Assembly: GCA_905215335.1 (NCBI GenBank)
Contig: CAJMPQ010000019.1
Location: 1 to 21,252 of the forward strand
DNA: 21,252 nt
Source of the DNA: an uncultured bacterium
GTDB taxonomy: Bacteria > Cyanobacteriota > Vampirovibrionia > Gastranaerophilales > Gastranaerophilaceae
Direction: 5' to 3'
Shown here: piece by piece, positions 1 through 7,493 of the stretch
Numbering within the stretch: the stretch's first letter is position 1
How the letters are laid out: every line of letters begins with the position of its first letter
Position numbers and translations under genes: made by a program
Notes under the pieces: generated by a model
The model's input: only the letters and a program-made list of their open reading frames with translations
The model's database searches: none
What the model was told of the DNA's origin: nothing

Positions 1-2
1 AA

Positions 3-65
3 GAAAGAGAAAACGCGACCGAATGGAACGAGTTATCAGAAACTGCGTTTCCGAATCTTCCTTGA
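3..65 (+). CDS. 3' end of an unidentified gene (partial, runs off left edge)
   Basis: The third reading frame is open from the window edge to a TGA at 63-65 and reads ...ATEWNELSETAFPNLP-stop, which has protein-like composition. The same 3' end occurs at the right edge on the opposite strand. The single base difference inside the shared coding part (AAT versus AAC at 54-56) is silent in this frame but changes an amino acid in another frame (Ser versus Pro), which favours this frame. I do not recognise the protein. A multicopy gene such as a transposase is possible because the sequence is repeated, but nothing here proves it. Confidence 0.4.
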   Translation, partial: ERENATEWNELSETAFPNLP

Positions 66-110
66 ATATTTAGTTAATATTATTTTAATTATCAATAACA
101 TATTTTATGT
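28..110 (+). repeat. Left copy of an inverted repeat flanking the window
   Basis: These 83 bases match the reverse complement of 21166-21252 with two substitutions and one 4-base gap (after about position 82). Similarity begins at ACGAGTTATC and stops sharply after TTTTATGT at 110. The last part contains a short palindrome, ACATA-TTT-TATGT (98-110). Each copy holds the end of a gene plus about 45 bases of AT-rich tail, and the unique sequence with leuS or grpE follows. This looks like the inner end of an interspersed element. It probably explains why the assembled sequence stops here. Confidence 0.85.
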
Positions 111-134
111 AAAAATCTTGAAATTATTTCTTTG

Positions 135-143
135 TGCTATACT
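135..143 (+). promoter_or_regulatory. Probable leuS promoter, extended -10 (TGCTATACT)
   Basis: TG-C-TATACT at 135-143 is an extended -10 element. A TTGAAA at 118-123 lies only 14 bases upstream, too close to be a good -35, which fits an extended -10 promoter that needs little -35 contact. Transcription would start near 150, about 25 bases before the leuS ATG. The element lies outside the repeat that ends at 110. No T-box or other leader structure fits in so short a leader. Confidence 0.5.
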
Positions 144-174
144 TGAAATAGAGAACAAATGGAGTATAGAAAAT

Positions 175-2661
175 ATGAAAGAAAGTTATTTTCCACAAGA
201 AATAGAGAAAAAGTGGCAAAATATTTGGGAAGAAACAAAAGCATTCAAAACTCCTGATGAATCTGATAAACCTAAATATTATGCACTTTCAATGTTCCCT
301 TATCCTTCTGGGAAACTACACATGGGACACGTTAGAAACTATACAATTACAGACGTAATTGCTCGTTTCAAAAAAGCAAACGGATTTAACGTATTACACC
401 CAATAGGTTGGGATAGTTTCGGTTTACCTGCAGAAAATGCGGCAATGCAACATAATGCAGACCCGGAAACTTGGACAGATGAAAATATTGCATATATGAC
501 TAAACAATTAAAAATGCTAGGTCTGTCTTATGATTGGGATAGAGAAGTTACAACTTGTAAACCGGATTATTATAAATGGACACAATGGTTGTTCCTACAA
601 CTATACAAAAAAGGATTGGTTTACAAAAAAGAAGCAGCTGTAAACTGGTGTAATAACTGCGGAACAGTACTTGCTAATGAACAAGTTATCGATGGCAAAT
701 GCTGGAGATGTGATAGCGTTGTTGAGAAAAAATATTTATCTCAATGGTTCATCAAAATCACTGAATACGCAGATGTTTTACTAGAAGATTTAGATAAACT
801 TCCAGGTTGGGGAGATAATGTAAAAACAATGCAAGCTAACTGGATTGGAAAATCTAAAGGTGCTATCTTTAAGTTCCCTGTAATTGATGCTCCAAACGGT
901 GAAAAAATGGAAGTTCCTGTATACACAACAAGACCAGATACAGTATTTGGTATTACATACCTTGTTGTTGCACCGGAATACGCAGATATCGAAAAACTTA
1001 CAACTGCTGAAAATAAAGAAAAAGTTGAAGAATACAGAGCAAATGCTCGTAAAATGTCAGAAATTGAAAGACTTTCAACTGATAGAACAAAAACAGGTGT
1101 TCCTTTAGGAACTCACTGTAAAAACCCATTCAATGGTGAAATATTCCCATTATGGACAGCAGATTATGCTCTTGTTGAATATGGAACAGGTGCAGTTATG
1201 GCAGTTCCTACACATGATACAAGAGATTATGATTTCGCTAAAAAATACAATATGCCAATGAAAGTTGTAATTCAAAATGAACAAAATCCAAGTGATTGTT
1301 CAACTGAAGCTTATACAGAACCTGGTGTATTAGTAAATTCAGGCGAATTCAGCGGAATGAAAAATGAAGAAGCAAAACAAGCTATTACAAAATGGGCTGT
1401 AGAAAAAGGTTTTGGTGAATTCAAAACACAATACAGACTTCGTGATTGGTTAATATCTCGTCAAAGATATTGGGGAGCCCCAATTCCTGTTGTATATTGC
1501 GACAAGTGCGGAATTCAACCTGTACCTGAAGATCAATTACCAGTAATGCTTCCAAAAGATGTTGATTTCAAAGTTGTTGGAAAATCTCCAATTACAACAT
1601 CTAAAACATTCAAGGATACAGTTTGCCCAGTATGTGGCGGACATGCTGTTAGAGAAACCGATACAATGGATACTTTTGTATGTTCAAGCTGGTATTACTT
1701 ACGTTATTCTGATGCTAAAAATTCAGAAAAATGTTTTGACAGAGACAAAGTTAACCACTGGTTACCGGTTGATCAATATGTAGGTGGTATTGAACATGCT
1801 ATTCTACACTTGTTATATTCAAGATTTTTCACAAAAGCATTACGTGATTGCGGCTTATTAGATTTCGATGAACCATTCAAAAACTTACTAACTCAAGGTA
1901 TGGTTCTAAAAGACGGTTCAAAAATGTCAAAATCTAAAGGCAACACAGTTGACCCAGATGAAATCTTTGAAAATTATGGTGCAGATACAGCTAGATTATT
2001 TATTCTTTCTGATTCTCCACCAGCTAGAGACTTTGACTGGTCAGATGCAGGTGTTGAAGGTTGCTACAAATTCTTAAACAGAGTTTGGAGATTGATTTCA
2101 ACAAATCAAGATAATATCAACCTTGATTATAAATTGAACTTCCCTCTTGAAAAATCAAATGATGATTTAGTAAGAACAGTTCATATTGCAATCAAAGGAA
2201 TCACAAATGATATTTCTAATGATTTCCAATTCAACACTGTAATTTCTAAATATAGAGAATTAACTAATGCAATCTATGATTGGCAAGCTAAGAAAAAAGA
2301 CTTAACAGATGAAGACAAACAAGTTCTAAGTTTTGCAATCATATCACTTATGAAACTTATGTCTCCTGTTGCAGTTCACTTAACAGAAGAAGCTTGGCAT
2401 GAATTAGGCGGCAACGGTTCAATCCACGAACAAGAATGGTGTAAATGGGACGAAAATCTTGCAAAAGCTAGTTCAATAACTTTAGTTGTTCAAGTTAACG
2501 GAAAAGTTAAAGACAAAATCGAAGTTGATGAAAGCTTAGACCAAGATGCTCTAAAACAAGTTGCTTTAGATAGTGAAAAAATAAAATCATTAACTGAAGG
2601 CAAAACTATTGTTAAAGTGATTGTTGTTCCTAAAAAACTTGTTAACATCGTTGTTAAATAA
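175..2661 (+). CDS. leuS: Leucyl-tRNA synthetase
   Basis: Charges tRNA-Leu with leucine using ATP, in the cytoplasm; a class I synthetase. The 828-residue length is usual for bacterial LeuRS. Visible features include the HIGH-type motif HMGH (49-52) after FPYPSGKL, a zinc-type cluster C159/C162/C176/C179, and an editing (CP1) region with TTRPDTVFG. Further on are CxxC pairs near 442 and 484, the RDWLISRQRYWG block, KMSKS at 583-587, and a C-terminal anticodon-binding and tail region with VQVNGKVKDK. The start is ATG 175, because GGAG at 161-164 sits 10 bases upstream and MKESYFPQEIEKKWQ is the normal family N-terminus. The open frame continues upstream, but through promoter and repeat DNA. 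The gene stands alone and ends at a terminator shared with the convergent manC. Confidence 0.98.
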   Translation: MKESYFPQEIEKKWQNIWEETKAFKTPDESDKPKYYALSMFPYPSGKLHMGHVRNYTITDVIARFKKANGFNVLHPIGWDSFGLPAENAAMQHNADPETWTDENIAYMTKQLKMLGLSYDWDREVTTCKPDYYKWTQWLFLQLYKKGLVYKKEAAVNWCNNCGTVLANEQVIDGKCWRCDSVVEKKYLSQWFIKITEYADVLLEDLDKLPGWGDNVKTMQANWIGKSKGAIFKFPVIDAPNGEKMEVPVYTTRPDTVFGITYLVVAPEYADIEKLTTAENKEKVEEYRANARKMSEIERLSTDRTKTGVPLGTHCKNPFNGEIFPLWTADYALVEYGTGAVMAVPTHDTRDYDFAKKYNMPMKVVIQNEQNPSDCSTEAYTEPGVLVNSGEFSGMKNEEAKQAITKWAVEKGFGEFKTQYRLRDWLISRQRYWGAPIPVVYCDKCGIQPVPEDQLPVMLPKDVDFKVVGKSPITTSKTFKDTVCPVCGGHAVRETDTMDTFVCSSWYYLRYSDAKNSEKCFDRDKVNHWLPVDQYVGGIEHAILHLLYSRFFTKALRDCGLLDFDEPFKNLLTQGMVLKDGSKMSKSKGNTVDPDEIFENYGADTARLFILSDSPPARDFDWSDAGVEGCYKFLNRVWRLISTNQDNINLDYKLNFPLEKSNDDLVRTVHIAIKGITNDISNDFQFNTVISKYRELTNAIYDWQAKKKDLTDEDKQVLSFAIISLMKLMSPVAVHLTEEAWHELGGNGSIHEQEWCKWDENLAKASSITLVVQVNGKVKDKIEVDESLDQDALKQVALDSEKIKSLTEGKTIVKVIVVPKKLVNIVVK

Positions 2662-2682
2662 TCAGAAAAATATAAACGACAG

Positions 2683-2720
2683 AAAAAAGACTTTTCAAAA
2701 ATTTGAAAAGTCTTTTTTTT
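2683..2720. terminator. Bidirectional intrinsic terminator between leuS and manC
   Basis: GACTTTTCAAA (2689-2699) pairs with TTTGAAAAGTC (2702-2712). The hairpin has an A-run on the left and a run of eight T on the right, so it can stop transcription from both converging genes. Confidence 0.85.
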
Positions 2721-2743
2721 ATATTTAATAAATAACTTAAACT

Positions 2744-4114
2744 CTAAGCTCTACCATACATATCTTCATAGCGAATAATATCATCTTCAGATAAAATATC
2801 ACCCTTTTGAACTTCTATAATTTCCAAATCTTCTTCAAAAGGATTTTGTAATGAGTGAATTTCCTTTACAGCAATATCTACACTATGTCCAGGTGATAAA
2901 ATATGTTCTTTACTTTCCAAAACAACTTTAGCCATGCCTGTTAACACAACCCAATGTTCACTTCTGTGATTGTGAGATTGAACAGACAATTTTTGACCTG
3001 GATTTACGTGGATAATTTTAGAAATAAAACCTTTTCCTTCTGCAATTACTGTGTAAAATCCCCAAGGTCTATAAACAGTTTTGTGAACTTTTTGAGTATC
3101 ATCGTGTTGTTGTTTTAGAGTTTCATAAATTTGTTTAACATCTTGAGTTTTATCTTTTTTACAAGCTAATATTGCATCTTCGGTTTCAATAACAACAGTA
3201 TCTTCAAGACCAATAGTTGCAACCAATTTAGAAGATGAATAAACAAATGAGTTTTTTGATCCTTTATCTAAAACGTGCCCAACAAAAACATTATTATTTT
3301 CATCTTTTGGACTAACTTCATAAATAGACTTCCAAGAACCTAAATCCTTCCAATCAGATTTTAATTCTACCATTGCCAATTTTTTACTTTTTTCCATCAC
3401 TGCATAATCAATAGATATGCAAGGCATTTTTTCAAATTCAGTAAATGGAATATTTTTGTCAGAACAATTGATATTTTTAATAATTTTAGCAATTTCAGGA
3501 CAATGATGTTCACATTCACTCAAAATAGTAGATGTTTTAAACATAAAAATTCCACTATTCCAGAAATAATTACCTTCATTTATATATTTTTGAGCAGTTT
3601 CAACGTCAGGTTTTTCAGTAAAACTTTTAACTTTTCCATCTTCTGCACAAATATAACCAAAACCTATTTCCGGATATGTAGGTTTAATTCCAAAAGTTAC
3701 AATATAACCTTCATCAACATATTTTTGAGCTTCTTGAATTGTTTGAATAAATTTATCGTTATCTTCAATTAACAAATCCGAAGGAACAACTAAAACAGTT
3801 TCATCATCTTTACTATTTTCAAAAATATATTTTACACTAAGAGCAATAGCAGGAGCTGTATTTTTAGAAATCGGTTCAGATAAAATAATAGAATTTTCAC
3901 TCAATTTACCAAGCTGCATTCTAACATTTGCAGAATGTTTTGAATTAGTAACACTAATAATATTTTCAGCAGGAATAAATTTATTTAATCTTTCAAAAGT
4001 AGATTGTAACAAACTTTTTTCTGCATACAAATTCAATAGTTGTTTAGGATATAACTCTCTTGATAATGGCCATAATCTACTACCTGATCCGCCAGCTAAG
4101 ATAACTCCAAACAT
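2744..4114 (-). CDS. manC: Mannose-1-phosphate guanylyltransferase / mannose-6-phosphate isomerase (type II)
   Basis: Makes GDP-mannose from mannose-1-phosphate and GTP for surface polysaccharides. The C-terminal cupin can interconvert fructose-6-P and mannose-6-P in bifunctional members. The N-terminal nucleotidyltransferase shows AGGSGSRLWPLSRELYPKQ (residues 7-25), SEPISKNTAPAIALS, VVPSDLLI, FTEKPD (165-170) and YFWNSGIFMFK. The cupin follows from about 340, with YRPWGFY, NPGQKLSVQSHNHRSEHW (H381, H383, E386, H387 as likely metal ligands) and HSLQNP. The 456 residues are just under the usual 460-480. GGAGAAGGAG lies 5 bases before the ATG. No other sugar-nucleotide or glycosyltransferase genes are adjacent. 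Bifunctionality is inferred from domain content. Confidence 0.93.
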   Translation of the reverse strand: MFGVILAGGSGSRLWPLSRELYPKQLLNLYAEKSLLQSTFERLNKFIPAENIISVTNSKHSANVRMQLGKLSENSIILSEPISKNTAPAIALSVKYIFENSKDDETVLVVPSDLLIEDNDKFIQTIQEAQKYVDEGYIVTFGIKPTYPEIGFGYICAEDGKVKSFTEKPDVETAQKYINEGNYFWNSGIFMFKTSTILSECEHHCPEIAKIIKNINCSDKNIPFTEFEKMPCISIDYAVMEKSKKLAMVELKSDWKDLGSWKSIYEVSPKDENNNVFVGHVLDKGSKNSFVYSSSKLVATIGLEDTVVIETEDAILACKKDKTQDVKQIYETLKQQHDDTQKVHKTVYRPWGFYTVIAEGKGFISKIIHVNPGQKLSVQSHNHRSEHWVVLTGMAKVVLESKEHILSPGHSVDIAVKEIHSLQNPFEEDLEIIEVQKGDILSEDDIIRYEDMYGRA

Positions 4115-4275
4115 TTCTGCTCCTTCTCCATTTTTAATCCCTTAGGTACATTATACAACAAAAATTATTAATTCCCATAATATTAAGCGGTTTTATAATA
4201 TAATAATAGTTTAATAGCAAAAAAATTTATTCTTTGATTTAAAACAAATATTACTAACTAAAAAGGTAGGTATAT
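4115..4275. promoter_or_regulatory. Divergent promoter region for manC (-) and the 415-aa gene (+)
   Basis: On the minus strand TATAAT (4155 down to 4150) lies about 35 bases before the manC start; no convincing -35 is seen. On the plus strand two overlapping TATAAT hexamers (4194-4199 and 4199-4204) lie 70-80 bases before ATG 4276, again without a clear -35. The plus gene has an AGGTAGG ribosome site at 4264-4270. The region is very AT-rich, so the -10 matches alone are weak evidence. Confidence 0.4.
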
Positions 4276-5523
4276 ATGATACAAGCAATTAATACTGCAG
4301 CAACTCCAAAAATTAATTCACAAATAAATAATAACAATATCCGTAAAAAATCTTATCAAACGTCATCACAACAAGATACAAAAGCACAAATAAATTATAC
4401 AGGGCTTGACACTCTTTCAAATTATAATCAAATGATTATAAATAAACCAACACAAAAAATTATCAAACCGTCTTTACCTACAGTATTACAGCCGGAGGCA
4501 ATTAAGGCATTAAAAGGAGATAGAATTTATAATTCAACAGGTACTCTAAATTCTATTATTACAAGAAATGATAAAACAACAACTATTTATAAAATGGATG
4601 TTCTAGCACCTCAAGATGCAATAGGAGAAATCAAAACTTTCGATAATAAAACTGGTAAATTAATTAGAACCCAAAAAAATTTAAACACTATAGAAGAAAA
4701 TAAACTTCCAAGAACAGATATTATAGAAATTAAAGATTACAGTACAGATTTTCCAAAACCTTTAAAAACTACTATTTACTATAAAGGTAAATTAGAAATG
4801 GTAGCAGAACATGAGTATGGTCCAAATAACTATAGCAAATTTTCCGTTATATCAAATACAGAATCACCAAAGGTTATAGAAGAAAATTTCAAAGCACAAG
4901 GCATAAGAAAAACTACAAAATTTGATGCACAAGGAAATATTTTTAGTGTTGACTACATAAATAGTAATGATGAAAGTAAAAAAACAATTTATTATAAAAA
5001 TGGCTTAGCATCAAAGATTATAAATGAATCAAAATCTCCTATTGAAAATCTAACAGGTATAAATCCACAAAATGATATTACTATAAAACCATCTCTTCCA
5101 TTTATTTTAAATTATAATCCAATGACACTTGCAGGAGAAAGAAATTATTATTCTAACGGAATGGTAGAAGGAATAAAAACAAAAACCTCAAATGATGGTG
5201 GTTATATTCTTCATAAATTTGGATTAAATGGCACATTAGAAGGAATTCTTGATATGTCTAATCCAAACAATAAAAAAAATATTTTATTCTTCCCAAATTA
5301 TTACACTATAGAAGAAAATACAGCAAATAATATAAGAAAAACTACAATCTTTAATGACGATGGAACTAAAGAAGTTTCTTTATATGATAAAAATGACAAC
5401 ATCCAAAAATATGCTGCTTATTTTCAAAATGGTAACTTAGCTTCTTATTTAGAAACCCTACCAGATGGCACTAAAACACTAATGAATTATGATAAAAACG
5501 GAAACTTAATAAATATATCATAA
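4276..5523 (+). CDS. Unrecognised repeat protein with an internal duplication (MORN/YwqK-like beta repeats)
   Basis: Function unknown. The 415 residues have no signal peptide or membrane segment. The first 60 or so are Asn/Gln/Thr-rich and probably disordered. The rest consists of short beta-type units ending in Y-x-x-G or D-x-x-G turns (YNSTGTL, FDNKTGKL, YYKGKLE, FDAQGN, YYKNGL, YYSNGM, YFQNGNL, YDKNGNL), similar in style to YwqK/MORN-variant repeats. A longer duplication is visible. IKPSLP...IEEN at about 63-142 matches IKPSLP...IEEN at 270-348, and IEENFKAQGIRKTTKFDAQG (201-220) matches IEENTANNIRKTTIFNDDG (345-363). It stands alone and ends 4 bases from the convergent ThiE-like gene with no terminator between. 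The family and any partner are unknown to me; the gene itself looks real (AGGTAGG ribosome site, long uninterrupted frame). Confidence 0.85.
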   Translation: MIQAINTAATPKINSQINNNNIRKKSYQTSSQQDTKAQINYTGLDTLSNYNQMIINKPTQKIIKPSLPTVLQPEAIKALKGDRIYNSTGTLNSIITRNDKTTTIYKMDVLAPQDAIGEIKTFDNKTGKLIRTQKNLNTIEENKLPRTDIIEIKDYSTDFPKPLKTTIYYKGKLEMVAEHEYGPNNYSKFSVISNTESPKVIEENFKAQGIRKTTKFDAQGNIFSVDYINSNDESKKTIYYKNGLASKIINESKSPIENLTGINPQNDITIKPSLPFILNYNPMTLAGERNYYSNGMVEGIKTKTSNDGGYILHKFGLNGTLEGILDMSNPNNKKNILFFPNYYTIEENTANNIRKTTIFNDDGTKEVSLYDKNDNIQKYAAYFQNGNLASYLETLPDGTKTLMNYDKNGNLINIS

Positions 5524-5527
5524 TGAA

Positions 5528-6181
5528 TTAAGGTAAATATCTCAAAAATTCTCTTGCAGTATATTCAGGACTTCTTGCGTACATAATAGAATCAGTAACT
5601 GCAATTTTTTCAACATCGTTTTGAACAATTTCATTCAAATTTGATATATTGATTTCACCTGTAATAAATACAGGTATATCAATATTTTTGTTCACCCAGC
5701 GAACATCTGCCATATCTATAGATTCGCTAACTTTTGCCGGATTTGTATAAACAGGTCCAAAAAGAACATAATCAGCACCTTCATTTACTGCTTCAATAAC
5801 CTCATCGGTAGTTATACAAGATTTTCCGATAACAGCATTCTGACCCAAAAGTTCTCTGGCATCTTCCAGACTAATATCATTTTGTCCCAATAAAACCCCA
5901 TCAGCCTCAACGATATTTGCAATATCTATTCTGTCATTAACAACAAAGGTTGCCCCATACTCATCACATAAAGTTCTAATTTTATGCGCAACTTCAACTT
6001 TTACGCAATCAGGAAGCTCTTTTTCACGGTACAAAACTATATCTACTCCACCTTGCAAAGCTGAAGCAATAGCATCCAAGAAATCGTCCTTTGATAAAAA
6101 TTTGTCAGAATTGGTTATCAAAAATAATTTCTTTTTTTCAAGTTTTAATAAATTGAATTGTTCTTTTAACTTGCTCCACAT
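5528..6181 (-). CDS. thiE: Thiamine-phosphate synthase-like protein (ThiE/TenI family, divergent)
   Basis: ThiE joins the pyrimidine and thiazole halves into thiamine phosphate; TenI relatives act as thiazole tautomerases. The 217-residue TIM-barrel pattern is clear: KLFLITN (18-24), VLYREKEL (49-56, cf. QLReK), VVNDRIDIANIVEADGVLLGQ (80-100), AVIGKS (116-121) and ADYVLFGPVYTNPAK (136-150). Deviations matter. The usual TxTK phosphate-binding stretch reads TNPAK, the IGGI loop reads ITGEI, and the position of the TenI histidine after IGxS is isoleucine. No other thi genes are nearby. A 9-10 residue N-terminal extension precedes the conserved part. The ribosome site is weak (GGGG about 11 bases upstream). 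The fold assignment is firm; the exact reaction is open. Confidence 0.75.
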   Translation of the reverse strand: MWSKLKEQFNLLKLEKKKLFLITNSDKFLSKDDFLDAIASALQGGVDIVLYREKELPDCVKVEVAHKIRTLCDEYGATFVVNDRIDIANIVEADGVLLGQNDISLEDARELLGQNAVIGKSCITTDEVIEAVNEGADYVLFGPVYTNPAKVSESIDMADVRWVNKNIDIPVFITGEINISNLNEIVQNDVEKIAVTDSIMYARSPEYTAREFLRYLP

Positions 6182-6252
6182 AAAATTAAACCCCGCTAAA
6201 ACAATCTTAGCATAAAAATATTTCGCAAAAAATAATTAAAAGCATGACTATA

Positions 6253-6281
6253 TTGAAAAAAAGAGGGGTTTATAGTAGAAT
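6253..6281 (+). promoter_or_regulatory. Promoter of the yceD-rpmF-plsX-fabH unit
   Basis: TTGAAA (6253-6258), a 17-base spacer, then TAGAAT (6276-6281): a good sigma-70 type promoter. The start would fall near 6288, and AAGGAG at 6297-6302 is correctly placed 6 bases before ATG 6309. Confidence 0.65.
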
Positions 6282-6308
6282 AACAGGTGATAGAAAAAGG
6301 AGAAAGTT

Positions 6309-6572
6309 ATGGCTCAACAATTTAACCCTCAAGGTATGAATCCACAAAATATAAAAAAACGTTATGCAGTTTTAGTATTTATCAAAGGTTCAACTGCACC
6401 GCTAGTTTTATATGTAAAAGAGGCACAGGCTTTATACCAAGAATTAGTTGAAAAAATGCAAGCTCCAAACGCAACTTTGATTGAAAAAGATACAGATGGA
6501 CCATTGAAAAAAGTTTGTTTCTTATCAAATCAAATTGCAGCACTAGCAATTCAAGAAGAACAATTTATGTAA
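6309..6572 (+). CDS. Small conserved-looking protein of unknown function, first gene of the fatty-acid unit
   Basis: This 87-residue protein is not one I recognise. After a short Gln/Asn/Pro-rich start (MAQQFNPQGMNPQNIKK) it shows a compact beta-alpha-beta-like pattern: RYAVLVFIKGS, PLVLYVKEAQALYQELVEKM, ATLIEKDTDG, PLKKVCFLSNQIAALAIQEE. There is no signal peptide, membrane segment or metal motif; the single cysteine is in KKVCFL. It has its own strong ribosome site (AAGGAG) directly behind the promoter. Its stop is one base from the ATG of yceD, so the two are probably translationally coupled. Position suggests a link to ribosome or lipid synthesis, but this is context only. Confidence 0.88.
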   Translation: MAQQFNPQGMNPQNIKKRYAVLVFIKGSTAPLVLYVKEAQALYQELVEKMQAPNATLIEKDTDGPLKKVCFLSNQIAALAIQEEQFM

Positions 6573-6573
6573 A

Positions 6574-7074
6574 ATGGAAAAAATATTATCAATAGAAGAT
6601 TTAGAAAATGCTGAAAACAAAACACTATATTGTACTTTCGATGAAAAAATTGAAGGTATAGATTGTGTTACCCCAATTCATGCAGATTTGACAGCAAGAT
6701 CACTAGGTGAATTTATAGAAATTTCAGGACACGTTACAGGAACAGTAACTTTAGAATGTGACTTGTGTTTGGAAAAATTTGAACATAAACTTGATTTTGA
6801 TATTGATGAATTATATTCAAAACACTCTCTATTAGGGGATTACGAGGAATCAGGTCAAGAGTTCGAGATCAAAGATGGACAATTTGTAACAGATTTGAAT
6901 GGTGCAAAAGAAATTGATATTTATGACTTATTGTATCAATCTGTAATATTAAGTTTTCCAAATAAAAAAGTTTGTGGTATTAATTGTAAAGGAAAGGATT
7001 TTCTTTCTGAAGAAAATATACCCGACCCAAGACTGGATGTCTTTAAAAATATCCAAATTAACCCAAAAAATTAG
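6574..7074 (+). CDS. yceD: YceD/DUF177 family protein (23S rRNA accumulation)
   Basis: The E. coli relative YceD is needed for normal 23S rRNA levels and is encoded just before rpmF, the same order as here. At 166 residues it is of family length. Visible marks are the beta-rich N-terminal half ending in TLECDLCLEKFEHKL (C62/C65), followed by DIDELY, the acidic middle, DLLYQSVILSFPNKKVC (C134) and C138. The paired cysteines are typical of DUF177 and could bind metal. It starts one base after the preceding stop without an independent ribosome site, so it probably depends on translation of the 87-aa gene. The biochemical role is known only by family. Confidence 0.9.
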   Translation: MEKILSIEDLENAENKTLYCTFDEKIEGIDCVTPIHADLTARSLGEFIEISGHVTGTVTLECDLCLEKFEHKLDFDIDELYSKHSLLGDYEESGQEFEIKDGQFVTDLNGAKEIDIYDLLYQSVILSFPNKKVCGINCKGKDFLSEENIPDPRLDVFKNIQINPKN

Positions 7075-7106
7075 TTAGTACAGAAAATAAAAAAGGAAAG
7101 ACAAAA

Positions 7107-7412
7107 ATGGCAGTACCTAAGAAAAGAACAGGACATTCCGCTCAAGGTAGCAGAAGAGCTAATTGGAAAGCTACTAAGCCAGCTACAACAAAATGTCCTA
7201 ATTGCGGAGAAACAGTTTTAACACACACAGTATGTACAGCATGTGGCACTTATAAAGGCCAACCTGTAAAATTAGCTGATAAAGCAGCTGCAGCAGAAGC
7301 TCCAGCAAAAAAAGCTACAAAAAAATCAACTAAAAAAGCTGCTCCAAAAGCAGAAGAAACAAAAGTTGAAGAAGTTAAAGCTGAAGAAACTGTTGAAAAA
7401 ACAGAAGAATAA
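7107..7412 (+). CDS. rpmF: 50S ribosomal protein L32 with a long low-complexity tail
   Basis: L32 is a small zinc-ribbon protein of the large subunit. Residues 1-56 are a standard L32: MAVPKKRTGHSAQGSRRANW, then C30PNC33 and C43TAC46. The family normally ends near 57-60 residues, but here about 45 more follow. These are an Ala/Lys-rich basic stretch (about 57-80) and then a Glu/Val/Lys stretch rich in EE pairs (82-101). The reading frame is intact and there is no frameshift or fused domain, so the tail appears genuine. A good ribosome site (AAGGAAAG) precedes ATG 7107. It sits in the usual yceD-rpmF-plsX order. Confidence 0.95.
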   Translation: MAVPKKRTGHSAQGSRRANWKATKPATTKCPNCGETVLTHTVCTACGTYKGQPVKLADKAAAAEAPAKKATKKSTKKAAPKAEETKVEEVKAEETVEKTEE

Positions 7413-7423
7413 TTTTAAATAAT

Positions 7424-7455
7424 CCAAGAAGCGACAAGAAATTGCCGCTTCTTGG
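7424..7455 (+). other. Strong stem-loop between rpmF and plsX, without T-run
   Basis: CCAAGAAGCG (7424-7433) and CGCTTCTTGG (7446-7455) form a perfect 10-bp stem with a 12-base loop. No T-run follows, so it is not a classical terminator. It lies after the rpmF stop and 38 bases before the plsX ATG. It may protect the 3' end of the ribosomal-protein message or serve as a processing site. Confidence 0.6.
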
Positions 7456-7493
7456 TCATTAAAATCATTGAAGGACTTTGGAGAGAGAAAATA

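Noticed and set aside
118..174. Longer leuS start at TTG 118
   Set aside because: The extra 19 codons cross the extended -10 promoter and match no family N-terminus; GGAG fits ATG 175.
5524..5527. Terminator between the 415-aa gene and the ThiE-like gene
   Set aside because: Only four bases separate the stops, and no hairpin with a T-run was found in the adjacent gene ends.
7452..7493. Earlier plsX start at GTG 7452
   Set aside because: It lies within the stem-loop, and the family N-terminus and ribosome site point to ATG 7494.
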